DNA of 64,000 nucleotides from Lachnospiraceae bacterium (lineage in GTDB: Bacteria > Bacillota > Clostridia > Lachnospirales > Lachnospiraceae), in contig JAAUZT010000010.1 in the NCBI GenBank assembly GCA_014804485.1, positions 35,964 through 99,963 of the forward strand, given 5' to 3'. The translations under genes were made by a program, and so were the position numbers. Positions 26,920-35,066 of the stretch are shown in pieces; position 1 is the first letter of the stretch, and each line of letters opens with the position of its first letter. The notes beneath the pieces are model-generated. The model saw nothing but the letters and a program-made list of their open reading frames with translations, did not search any database and was not told the DNA's origin.

Positions 26920-28068
26920 CTAATATGTCATTCTCTTATTAATATCCAATTTCACGTCTGCCAGATAATCCGCAATCAGACATCCCGCGTTTCCATTTCC
27001 GAAAATGGGCTCCGATTCATATTTCCCATGCAGAAGCTGTTTTTCTACTGCCTCACGAATAGCCTCCGCCTTGTTCTCTACATACATGGCATTTTTCCCA
27101 TGCTCTCTGCCTTCCTGTCTGTTGCCCACGATTACCGTGGGCGTTCCCAGCCATGAAGCTTCTCTTATAAACGAACTGGAATTACCTACTGCACATGCGG
27201 CATTAGCCAACAGTTTATTATATATCTCCGGCGGAAAGTTCTTATAGTATCGATACGGCAAAGCTCTATGTTGCTCACGAAAAACGCGCAGTCCCTTGGA
27301 AACCCTGTCGCTCCCCGCATCGATATTCGGCCACAATACCAGTTTCTGCTCGGGAAAATACTGTAAAGTCTCCAGAGTTTCCATAACCTGCTCATATCCA
27401 TCATTCAACTCTGTAGTAACCGGATGCTGAATCATCAGGATGTAAGGTTTCTGCATGTCGATCTTACTCCCGACTCCAGTTCCGAGATATTTTCTACATT
27501 CTTCGTCCAAACTTAAATCCTGTTCAGCCAACGTGTCAATCGACGGGCAACCCGAGTTCAGGATTCTCCATTCCTCTTCTCCCATCTTGATAAGCCGCTG
27601 ACGGCTCAGTTCCGTAGATGGGAAATGATAATGCGCAAGTTTTGTAATGGCATGCCGCACTGTTTCGTCAATGTTTCCTGTGATCTCTCCCCCTTGGATA
27701 TGTGCCAGTGGTATATTTAAATAACTGGCAGCAATAGCCGTAGCCATTGTCTCAAAGCGATCCGCCACGGTGATGACAATATCCGGTTTAAGTTCCTCAA
27801 ATGCAGTTGATAATTCAATAATACCAAGCGCGGTAGACTTAGCCTGTGTAGCAAGGCTTTCCCCTTCAAGCATATAGTATATTTTCTTATCAGGTTTAAA
27901 GCCATCTGCCTCTACTACCTCTACAGCTTTTCCATAACGATCCAATAACATGGAAGCGCCTACGATCAATTGAAGCTGTAGCTTATCATGCTGCTTTATA
28001 GCTTTCAAAACCGGTTTTACTCTTCCATAATTCGCCCTACTTGCAACAACTACACATATTTTTCTCAT
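26920..28068 (-). CDS. neuC: UDP-GlcNAc 2-epimerase (hydrolysing), NeuC/LegG family
   Basis: A 382-residue GT-B-fold enzyme that releases UDP from a UDP-GlcNAc-type sugar and inverts C2, giving ManNAc or its 2,4-diacetamido-6-deoxy relative, the precursor of nonulosonic acids. Motifs: VVVASRANYGRVKPVL, DRFETMATAIAASY, HIQGGEITGNIDETVRH, IMIQHPVTTE, GNSSSFIREA and PTVIVGNRQEGRE. It follows neuB at 28127 by 58 bp, forming a synthase/epimerase pair. A second NeuC lies at 54934-56121; the two are clearly diverged and may handle different substrates. The ATG at 28068 is preferred over one six codons upstream, with AAGGA about 9 nt before it. Confidence 0.9.
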   Translation of the reverse strand: MRKICVVVASRANYGRVKPVLKAIKQHDKLQLQLIVGASMLLDRYGKAVEVVEADGFKPDKKIYYMLEGESLATQAKSTALGIIELSTAFEELKPDIVITVADRFETMATAIAASYLNIPLAHIQGGEITGNIDETVRHAITKLAHYHFPSTELSRQRLIKMGEEEWRILNSGCPSIDTLAEQDLSLDEECRKYLGTGVGSKIDMQKPYILMIQHPVTTELNDGYEQVMETLETLQYFPEQKLVLWPNIDAGSDRVSKGLRVFREQHRALPYRYYKNFPPEIYNKLLANAACAVGNSSSFIREASWLGTPTVIVGNRQEGREHGKNAMYVENKAEAIREAVEKQLLHGKYESEPIFGNGNAGCLIADYLADVKLDINKRMTY

Positions 28069-28126
28069 TCTTCTATATCCTTCCATGCTATTACACTGTC
28101 TCGCATTATATTAGTTTTCATTTTTC

Positions 28127-29167
28127 TTAATTTTCAATATTCTCCCATTTAATCACAGTATCCTTGGAAATATCCAATAAATTTTTCCGGCCTAATACTT
28201 TGTCATAATCTGCAACAGCTATGCCATCCGGGCAAAATGGTTTTTTTATCCCTACGGCGTCATCATTTATGATTTCGCCAGCTCTCAAATCACGTTTTGC
28301 ATAGATACTTTTTGAAAACATAGCTCTTAGCGCCTTCTTGCTATCAGACAACTCGTTTTTATCGTTCCGGGCCTCCAACATTTTGCTGATAAATTCAGCA
28401 CCTTCCACAATTTGCTTCAACTCGTCTATTGTCACCGATGCCTTCACATCCGGTCCAAACATTTCTCTGCTCATAGTCACGTGCACTTCAATAGCTCTGG
28501 CACCAAGTGCAACTGCCGCCAAGGAAGGATATATTGTAGCAGAATGATCCGAAATTCCAATCGGACTCTGATAACGTTTTTGATAATAATGAATCCGTTT
28601 TATCGGGATTTCTTCCGGCTTTGAGGGATATGCTGTAGTGCATTCCATCAAAAGTAAAGGATTGCCTGCCGCTTGCACTCTTCTAACCTGCTGATCAATA
28701 TCATCCAAAGTGCTCAGTCCCGTGGAAAGTATAATGGGTTTCCCCGTATCTAGCGCCTGCTTTAACAGTACATCGTTGAACACCTCTCCGGAACCGAATT
28801 TCCATGCAGGTACGCCAATCTTATCCAACATTTTCAACGCTGCCACGGAAAAGGGTGAACTCAAAAAATCCAGCCCCATTTCCACCGCATGATCATATAA
28901 TCCCTGCCATTGCTCAGAGGTGAACTCCATACGCTTCCAATAATCATATCTGGTCTTGTCACAATAACTGAAATTCACCCGAAAAGGCTCGCCAGGTGTA
29001 CTCTCTTCTTCCGCAATATGTGTCTGAAACTTAATTGCGTCCGCACCCGATTTTGCTACCGCATCAATAAAGGCATGAGCCTGTCCCAAACTGCCATCGT
29101 GATTTTGAGATATCTCAGCAATTATATAATTCTTCTGTTTATTATCGAAAAAATCTTCAATTTTCAT
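28127..29167 (-). CDS. neuB: Nonulosonic acid synthase, NeuB family (divergent copy)
   Basis: Condenses a mannosamine-type hexosamine with PEP to a nine-carbon 2-keto acid. The 346-residue protein has a TIM-barrel synthase domain (YIIAEISQNHDGSLGQ; IKFQTH; GISDHS) and a C-terminal SAF/antifreeze-like domain (about 285-345). Of the three NeuB proteins in this window it is the most divergent: the usual IEKHFT is IEVHVT, the GPDH motif reads GPDV, and the KRPGTGISP element of the SAF linker is replaced by KKPFCPDGIAV. The metal-binding histidines of SDH and E-x-H remain. It pairs with neuC downstream and follows the FkbM gene by 15 bp. Confidence 0.9.
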   Translation of the reverse strand: MKIEDFFDNKQKNYIIAEISQNHDGSLGQAHAFIDAVAKSGADAIKFQTHIAEEESTPGEPFRVNFSYCDKTRYDYWKRMEFTSEQWQGLYDHAVEMGLDFLSSPFSVAALKMLDKIGVPAWKFGSGEVFNDVLLKQALDTGKPIILSTGLSTLDDIDQQVRRVQAAGNPLLLMECTTAYPSKPEEIPIKRIHYYQKRYQSPIGISDHSATIYPSLAAVALGARAIEVHVTMSREMFGPDVKASVTIDELKQIVEGAEFISKMLEARNDKNELSDSKKALRAMFSKSIYAKRDLRAGEIINDDAVGIKKPFCPDGIAVADYDKVLGRKNLLDISKDTVIKWENIEN

Positions 29168-29182
29168 ACTCTATCTGTTCAC

Positions 29183-30349
29183 TTACGGGATACAATACAA
29201 AATCGTCCCGCTAAAACCTTTCGTATAGTGCCTAAAATAATACTTATAGTTAAGCTGCCATGAATCAATTAACTCTAAAATCTCAAACAAATCTTCTGAC
29301 TTATGATAAACACAGATTGCTAATTTAGGTCTGCTTTTCTTAATTAGTTCCGCCGCACCTTTCAATGCAGATAACTCCGCTCCTTCTATATCCATTTTGA
29401 TAAAAGTGGGCTGATCCGCTACAATCTCATCCAACGCGACAATGTCCACACTCTCTGTTCCATCCTCATCTATATGTCCGAAGTCATCTTGACCGGCTCC
29501 TGCAAAACTCAGCACTCCTGCCTTTTCTCCAACGCCAGCCGGTGTAAAAATAACATCCCGTACGTCTTTTAAATTTTCTTTTGCCTTGTTATATAAAACC
29601 ATGCTCGGCTCAAAATAATATATCTTTTTATATATACCGCCTGTAAAATTCAAAAAAGCCAAAACAGTATCTCCAATATATCCTCCACAGTCAACAAACA
29701 CCTCTCCATTCTGTGGCTCTACAACTCCCGAGTCAAAATATTCAACACCGTCCCCGTTCTCGTTCGTTCTGTCATACGCTTTTTGTATCCACGCAGATTT
29801 CATTGTAAAGCGATAATTCAATATACAGTCCACCACTTCTTTTGAAGTTTCATCCGCACATTTCTGAAATATCCTTTTATAATTTTCTCTATAAACATCC
29901 AAATTACCTAAGCTATCCAGAAGTGCTTTATCTCCATTCCATTCTTTCAATCCGTCATCCAGAAACTGCAAAATCTGACAATACAAACACTGATTAGATA
30001 ATGTTCTTTCTATCTGTTTCTCTATTTCCCTGAAAGACCGTGAACAAACAATAATCAAGTCATTCGTGTTAACCATATCGGGATTGATAACCGGCACATT
30101 ATCAATTAACGTTCCCGCAAGATTTTTATTGTTATCTATAAATGCAATTACCCCCCCCCTCTCTCTCAAAATTGCGGAGTGTTTTAATTGTTTATACGTA
30201 AATCTTCCAAGTAATCCCGTCCCCCATATATAAACATTTTGACTATGGTCTATATATGGCTGATACTCTTTTCTCAGTTCCTGTTTCAGTGTCTCCTTAT
30301 TAAATTGGCTGCACAGTCGACGCAGACTTTCATACTTAATTTCTGTCAT
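29183..30349 (-). CDS. FkbM-family methyltransferase with Rossmann-like N-terminal module (carries G9 tract)
   Basis: A 388-residue protein. The locus-specific Rossmann-like module covers about residues 38-130 (VYIWGTGLLGRFTYKQL, VIAFIDNN, LIIVCSRSF). The FkbM SAM-dependent O-methyltransferase domain covers about 210-380 (VFVDCGGYIGDTV as motif I, YYFEPS, then FIKMDIEGAELSALKGA). The FkbM domain looks intact, and the likely substrate is a sugar hydroxyl of the glycan. Codons 62-67 (RERGGV) are written with a (GA)4-G9 tract at 30151-30167. Losing one G gives an immediate TAA, and gaining one gives a stop within about six codons after the tract, so the gene may switch by slippage. GGGGAG precedes the ATG. 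A paralog lies at 35067-36137. Confidence 0.88.
   Translation of the reverse strand: MTEIKYESLRRLCSQFNKETLKQELRKEYQPYIDHSQNVYIWGTGLLGRFTYKQLKHSAILRERGGVIAFIDNNKNLAGTLIDNVPVINPDMVNTNDLIIVCSRSFREIEKQIERTLSNQCLYCQILQFLDDGLKEWNGDKALLDSLGNLDVYRENYKRIFQKCADETSKEVVDCILNYRFTMKSAWIQKAYDRTNENGDGVEYFDSGVVEPQNGEVFVDCGGYIGDTVLAFLNFTGGIYKKIYYFEPSMVLYNKAKENLKDVRDVIFTPAGVGEKAGVLSFAGAGQDDFGHIDEDGTESVDIVALDEIVADQPTFIKMDIEGAELSALKGAAELIKKSRPKLAICVYHKSEDLFEILELIDSWQLNYKYYFRHYTKGFSGTILYCIP
30151..30167 (-). repeat. Compound (GA)4-G9 simple-sequence tract inside a methyltransferase gene
   Basis: On the plus strand, nine C (30151-30159) are followed by TCTCTCTC (30160-30167). On the coding strand this reads (GA)4 then G9, in codons 62-67 of the FkbM gene. 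It is the only homopolymer of G or C this long that I saw in the window. Such tracts slip during replication and are classic contingency loci in glycan genes of other bacteria. The present length keeps the frame open. Confidence 0.75.
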
Positions 30350-30366
30350 CCTCTAATCTCCCCATT

Positions 30367-31290
30367 TCATATTGTTATAAAATCAGATTTTACCGTTTTA
30401 TGGATTCCCTCCGGAAAAGAAACCTTCGGACAAAATCCCGTATCCATTTTCAATCGGCTTATGTCTCCAACAAGATACATAACCTGTCCGTCTGTATATT
30501 CTTTCTTCCCGATTCCATCCAGAAGAAAAGGCGCATTCACAATTTCCGCAATATCAGAAATATAGTCTGCAAGTTTTCTCCCATATCCCGATGAGATGCT
30601 ATATTTAACACCCGGAACACCCTGATCGGCAATTCCAAGCAACGCATCCGCCACATCACCCACATACACATAATCCCATATCTGTTCACATTTAGTAAAC
30701 GCAATTTTTTTCTTGTATATTGCTGCGTCAAGGCAGGACATGACCATCGTACGCATCTTATCTCCCGGACCGTACGCGCTGAGAAGCCGCGGCCAATAAA
30801 AATCTATTCCGTATCGCCCACACAATTCCATTCCCTTTTCATAAGCACGACACTTAGCAATCGCATACGCAGTCTCCGGATGATCCGGTGTTAATTCCGA
30901 TATCGGATCCAACACCCGTCCGCACTCCGCTTGCGATCCTATACCCAAAATCTTCCTACATCCAATCCTTCTCCCCAGGTTGATAACCTTTTCCAAATAA
31001 TCCACATTTTGCATCTGGCCTTCCAGGTTATATCGAGGATTATCATATCTGCTGCTCCAGCCAATATGATAAATCATTGCCACAGAATTCACCCCATCTA
31101 TCATATCAATATCTTTGAGATCAGATTCTATTATCTGAATCCTCTCTGATATGGGAATACACTCTTTACGCAATGAATCAGACGAAACAATTGCAACTAT
31201 CTCATACTGCTGCATTTTAAGAATTTTTTCAATCAATGCTCTTCCAATAAAGCTGGTTGCGCCTGTTATAATTACTTTCTTATTAACCAT
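30367..31290 (-). CDS. NAD(P)-dependent epimerase/dehydratase/reductase, extended SDR
   Basis: A 307-residue extended SDR with the Rossmann loop VIITGATSFIGRALIE, the catalytic Tyr-x-x-x-Lys in TAYAIAKCRAYEKG, and the Pro-Arg-Leu-Leu substrate region PRLLSAYGPGD. The ATG at 31290 lies inside the last codons of the ThDP-enzyme gene (8-bp overlap) with GGAG in front, so the two are co-translated. That coupling suggests it works on the product of the ThDP enzyme. In yersiniose synthesis a reductase (YerF) acts after the ThDP enzyme YerE, and this protein is a candidate for that step. It could instead be an unrelated nucleotide-sugar epimerase. Confidence 0.85.
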   Translation of the reverse strand: MVNKKVIITGATSFIGRALIEKILKMQQYEIVAIVSSDSLRKECIPISERIQIIESDLKDIDMIDGVNSVAMIYHIGWSSRYDNPRYNLEGQMQNVDYLEKVINLGRRIGCRKILGIGSQAECGRVLDPISELTPDHPETAYAIAKCRAYEKGMELCGRYGIDFYWPRLLSAYGPGDKMRTMVMSCLDAAIYKKKIAFTKCEQIWDYVYVGDVADALLGIADQGVPGVKYSISSGYGRKLADYISDIAEIVNAPFLLDGIGKKEYTDGQVMYLVGDISRLKMDTGFCPKVSFPEGIHKTVKSDFITI

Positions 31291-33070
31291 CAATTAACTC
31301 CGTATATGTTTTGAAATCTGAATATTTGTGATACAAATCTCTGTCTAGCAACGGAGACAAATCTGAGATCGGAGGTGAAACAATGGAACCATCCTCCCGC
31401 ACAATATTACCAAGTTTTGGCTCAATCGTCTGCTCTTCATCCTCATATATCTCGCAAATTGCAAACCCATCCTCTCCTAAAACTGCCTGCATGACTTCAG
31501 GAAGGTTTTCTCCTTGATTACAGGAAAAGTAAGGAAATCCATAGGCAAACGCTATTTTTTTAATATCCGGTAAAATAAGTCCCGTTTCCTTTGTACAACC
31601 TGACAGTCTGCCAAAATTCTTTGACTGGGAAAGAATAATAGAACGATATCCCCCATTATTGAAAACAAATAATTTTATCGGAAGATTATAGCTGACTATT
31701 GTCTGCAATTCCTGTATATTCATCTGGAAACTCCCATCACCGGCACAACAGATAACCTGCCCCCGGGATGCAATAGCCGCTCCAATAGACGCCGGAATGT
31801 CATATCCCATAGTCCCACAGTTCACATTTCCCCACATTCTTTGTGTTTTCTGCTCAACACCACACTGCTTTATCGCTACAGACGAACAACTATTACCCAT
31901 AATGCAGATTGCGTCCTCATCCATATATTTTTTCAGCACATGCGCAAAATAGTATGCATTGACGCCTTTCGCTTCCCCATACCTTGCCTGATAAATTGGG
32001 AATCTTTCTCTCACTTCCCGGCAATATGCAAGCCATTTACTATCTATATCCGGCTGGAAATTTCGGTCAAGCAGCCACTGTATAAAGTTCTTCAGATCAG
32101 CATTCACCGGATAATGAATCTTAACGGTCTCTTTCTTTAATTCTTCCTCATCAACATCTACAACAATCTTGATCGAGTTCGGTGAAAAATCCTTATAATT
32201 AAAACCGATCTGCCCAAAGGACAACCTACACCCAAGAACCAGCAAAACATCCGCATTCTGAACAATAAAGTTACCCGCTCTACCACCATTTATTCCAAAA
32301 TTACCATAATTCTTCTCATGTCCAAGTGGTAACAGATCTGCAATACTCTTAGCCATCAACACCGGAATATCAGTCTTATCGCATAACGCCAGGAACTCGT
32401 CATATGCCTCTCCTGTCCTGACCGCCGATCCTGCCAAAATAACAGGGCGTCTGCTTGTCCGCAGCACATTTAAGATTTCCTCCTGATAAAGGAACTCTGT
32501 GTCTTCGTCCGGAACAAACTCCTCCATCTGCTCCTCGTCAACCTGCATTCCCTGTATATCTAACGGGATGTCAACCCAGCAGGGTCCTCTCCTGCCGCTG
32601 TTCGCATAATAAATTGCCTTCTGCAGTTCATACTTTATCTTATAAGCGTCTGTCACGGTAACCGCATACTTCGTCATGGGCTTGACCGAATCTACAATAT
32701 TATACTCCTGCTCTCCAAACTGCCTTAATTTTAATCCTGTGCTTTTTATTGTAGCTGTTGTCTTTACCTGCCCGGATATTACCAACATAGGAATATTGTC
32801 AAGCCATGCGCACAATACACCAGTCAGAGTATTCGTTCCACCCGGTCCGGTAGTCACACACACTACAGGCATTCGGTTATGCACACGCGCATAGGCCTCT
32901 GCTGCTATTGCAGCACCCTGTTCATGCAGAAAATATACACATTCCAGATCATCTGCACTGCCAAATGCATCATTCAAATGCATTGCCCCGCCGCCTGTAA
33001 GAGTAAAGCAATGCGCAATATGACTCTCCACTAAAATATCTTTTACAATATCTGCTACTCTTTTCTTCAT
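31283..33070 (-). CDS. Thiamine-diphosphate enzyme, acetolactate-synthase fold, probable YerE-like sugar acetyl transferase
   Basis: A 595-residue ThDP enzyme. The N-terminal PYR domain has the proton-relay Glu50 in FLHEQGAAIAAEAYAR. A central domain follows (about 195-340), then the PP domain with the ThDP/Mg motif GDGSFQMN and NNGGYRS. It lacks the acetolactate synthase regulatory partner IlvN and sits among glycan genes. With rfbF, rfbG and rfbH in the same transcript and an overlapping SDR, the best analogy is YerE. That enzyme takes a two-carbon unit from pyruvate and adds it to C4 of CDP-3,6-dideoxy-4-keto-glucose to build yersiniose. This function is inference; true acetolactate synthase is less likely. 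A consensus promoter lies 50 bp upstream. Confidence 0.8.
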   Translation of the reverse strand: MKKRVADIVKDILVESHIAHCFTLTGGGAMHLNDAFGSADDLECVYFLHEQGAAIAAEAYARVHNRMPVVCVTTGPGGTNTLTGVLCAWLDNIPMLVISGQVKTTATIKSTGLKLRQFGEQEYNIVDSVKPMTKYAVTVTDAYKIKYELQKAIYYANSGRRGPCWVDIPLDIQGMQVDEEQMEEFVPDEDTEFLYQEEILNVLRTSRRPVILAGSAVRTGEAYDEFLALCDKTDIPVLMAKSIADLLPLGHEKNYGNFGINGGRAGNFIVQNADVLLVLGCRLSFGQIGFNYKDFSPNSIKIVVDVDEEELKKETVKIHYPVNADLKNFIQWLLDRNFQPDIDSKWLAYCREVRERFPIYQARYGEAKGVNAYYFAHVLKKYMDEDAICIMGNSCSSVAIKQCGVEQKTQRMWGNVNCGTMGYDIPASIGAAIASRGQVICCAGDGSFQMNIQELQTIVSYNLPIKLFVFNNGGYRSIILSQSKNFGRLSGCTKETGLILPDIKKIAFAYGFPYFSCNQGENLPEVMQAVLGEDGFAICEIYEDEEQTIEPKLGNIVREDGSIVSPPISDLSPLLDRDLYHKYSDFKTYTELIDG

Positions 33071-33128
33071 ATGTTATCCGATCCTATGCCGATATTTCTT
33101 ACAATCAGCACATTTTACTTATTTCTAT

Positions 33129-33157
33129 ATTCTATTTCCCATGCCTATAAATGTCAA
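33129..33157 (-). promoter_or_regulatory. Consensus sigma-A promoter upstream of the ThDP-enzyme gene
   Basis: TTGACA (33152-33157), 17-nt spacer, TAGAAT (33129-33134) on the minus strand. Predicted start near 33122 gives a 50-nt leader before the ATG at 33070. It lies in the 111-bp gap after the ABC transporter gene and would drive the module that runs to the terminator at 13776-13797. Confidence 0.75.
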
Positions 33158-33181
33158 GGAACGTATTGCCGCCTCTCTGTG

Positions 33182-34984
33182 CTAAAATATTTCTTCCTTT
33201 TTCCTCTCCACAGCCCGTCCATCTGCAATCTCATAGATCACGTCACAATTCCTAATCGTCGTCAGTCTGTGCGCTACAATAATAAGCGTTTTATTCCCCT
33301 GCAGGGAATCAATAGCTTCCATAACCGCCGTCTCCGTCTCATTATCAAGTGCCGATGTTGCTTCATCCAATATCAAAATCTCAGGATTATAATACAGGGC
33401 TCTTGCAATAGCTACCCGCTGCCGCTGACCGCCCGAAAATCTGACACCCCTGTCACCCACAATCGTATCAAGTCTGTCCGGAAGCCCCGTCACAAACTCT
33501 TTAAGCTGTGCCTGTTCTAATGCCTGCCATACCATTTCATCATTCGGCTCGTCCACACCAAATGCTACATTATTGCGTATCGTATCATCCGTCAGATAGA
33601 CTGACTGCGGAATATAACCTACACTGTTACTCCACTGTTCAGAGATTGTCCTAATATCCACTCCTTTATACTTGATGCAGCCTTCCTGTGGTCTGTAAAG
33701 CCCCAGAATAATATCTGCCAGAGTCGTCTTGCCTGCACCGGAATGCCCGATCAGGGCCACCGAGCTTCCTTTATGAATATGCAGTGTAATGCCGTTTAAA
33801 ACCTCCTTCTCTGCCGCGGGATACTTCCAACGAACATTGTCAACTTCAAGATAACTGCCACCCTGTTCCATCTCCGTAACAACCACTCCACTCTCCTGAT
33901 CCTGCTGTATCAAAAGTCGGATATCCTCCTGCACCGCCTGTTCTGCCGCCCTGACTTCTTTAAGGTGTTCATAAGTCTTATTCAGAGAGGGAACAAAATA
34001 AATAATTTGATTAACGCTGCTGCTGATCCTGCCCAGAGAAGGAAGAATACGAAATGCCCCTACTGCAAAAGCAGCTAACTGAGGGATGAACGTAGTCGTG
34101 TCAGTCCCACTGTAGACACGAAAACTGACTGAAAGGATCAAACCTGCCACACATACGGCTTCAATAATATATGCCGGACTTTCGGAAGCAACAGTCTGAC
34201 CGATCAGCGCCTTCTGCTGTCTCTCAAAGGCTCTCTCATAGCGATTGACAAAAAACTGCTGCCTATGCATTACAATAACTTCTTTAATCCCTTGAAACGC
34301 TTGTAAGGAGTGCTTCTGTGCTTCTCCGTTACTAAGCCTGTATTCCACACCAAGTCTTTGCATCGGCTTTCGAAATCCCAGAACAACACTGACAAAACAA
34401 ATAACTGCAAGCACAATCACGCTTACCGCCATCATGAAATCTGTTTTCACAATAAAGACTATTATCGCAAATGATGTAAGTATCTCCGCAATTACACGAA
34501 ACGCATGGTGCATCATCTGATAGACCGCACTCACATCCCCCATAATTCCCCGAAGTAATTCGCTTGTATTTACTTGCACGAAAAAGAGATATCCCCTCTT
34601 CATATAAGATTTCATCATTAATACGCTTAATTCCCTCTGCACCTTTGTAGAATATCTGATTCTATAATAGGAGAGAATCGTCAAATATAAATTCTTGAAA
34701 ATATAGACAAGCGCAATGCCGATTCCCAATATCAAGACCATCTGTGTAGAATCCGCAACATCAAAAAAGTCCACCAGCGGCTTAAGATACTTATTCTGCA
34801 GCAATGCCTCCGGATCCATCATTGCCTGTACGAAAGGTATAATAATAGACACGCCCAATGTCTCAACAATGGCACCGACTAAAGTCATAAGCAAAATGAC
34901 TAATCCATGTCGCTTCTGCTGTCCCGTCAATATAAACTGAAACTTATTCCAGATATCTCTTACTTTATTTAATTCATGCAACAT
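33182..34984 (-). CDS. ABC exporter (fused membrane and ATPase domains), PglK/MsbA-like flippase candidate
   Basis: A 600-residue half-transporter: six hydrophobic segments in about residues 25-330, then a nucleotide-binding domain (about 370-595) with Walker A (LIGHSGAGKTTLADI), signature FSGGQRQRVAIARAL, Walker B ILILDEATSALD, and the H-loop IVAHRLTTI. All ATPase motifs are intact. In glycan loci such proteins flip lipid-linked oligosaccharides (PglK in Campylobacter, also MsbA-type lipid exporters), so this is a second possible flippase beside the Wzx. ATG 34984 has AGGAG six bases upstream, better than the ATG two codons earlier. Substrate unknown; a peptide or lipid exporter cannot be excluded. 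Confidence 0.85.
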   Translation of the reverse strand: MLHELNKVRDIWNKFQFILTGQQKRHGLVILLMTLVGAIVETLGVSIIIPFVQAMMDPEALLQNKYLKPLVDFFDVADSTQMVLILGIGIALVYIFKNLYLTILSYYRIRYSTKVQRELSVLMMKSYMKRGYLFFVQVNTSELLRGIMGDVSAVYQMMHHAFRVIAEILTSFAIIVFIVKTDFMMAVSVIVLAVICFVSVVLGFRKPMQRLGVEYRLSNGEAQKHSLQAFQGIKEVIVMHRQQFFVNRYERAFERQQKALIGQTVASESPAYIIEAVCVAGLILSVSFRVYSGTDTTTFIPQLAAFAVGAFRILPSLGRISSSVNQIIYFVPSLNKTYEHLKEVRAAEQAVQEDIRLLIQQDQESGVVVTEMEQGGSYLEVDNVRWKYPAAEKEVLNGITLHIHKGSSVALIGHSGAGKTTLADIILGLYRPQEGCIKYKGVDIRTISEQWSNSVGYIPQSVYLTDDTIRNNVAFGVDEPNDEMVWQALEQAQLKEFVTGLPDRLDTIVGDRGVRFSGGQRQRVAIARALYYNPEILILDEATSALDNETETAVMEAIDSLQGNKTLIIVAHRLTTIRNCDVIYEIADGRAVERKKEEIF

Positions 34985-35066
34985 AGCCATCTCCTGAACC
35001 GGATTCTCATCAAATATGCCTAGCTGTATACTAAACGATATAATTCCGCAAAATACTATTCATTAA

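Noticed and set aside
31283-33070. Housekeeping acetolactate synthase (ilvB)
   Set aside because: No ilvN, ilvC or other branched-chain amino acid gene is near, and it is coupled to an SDR and glycan genes.
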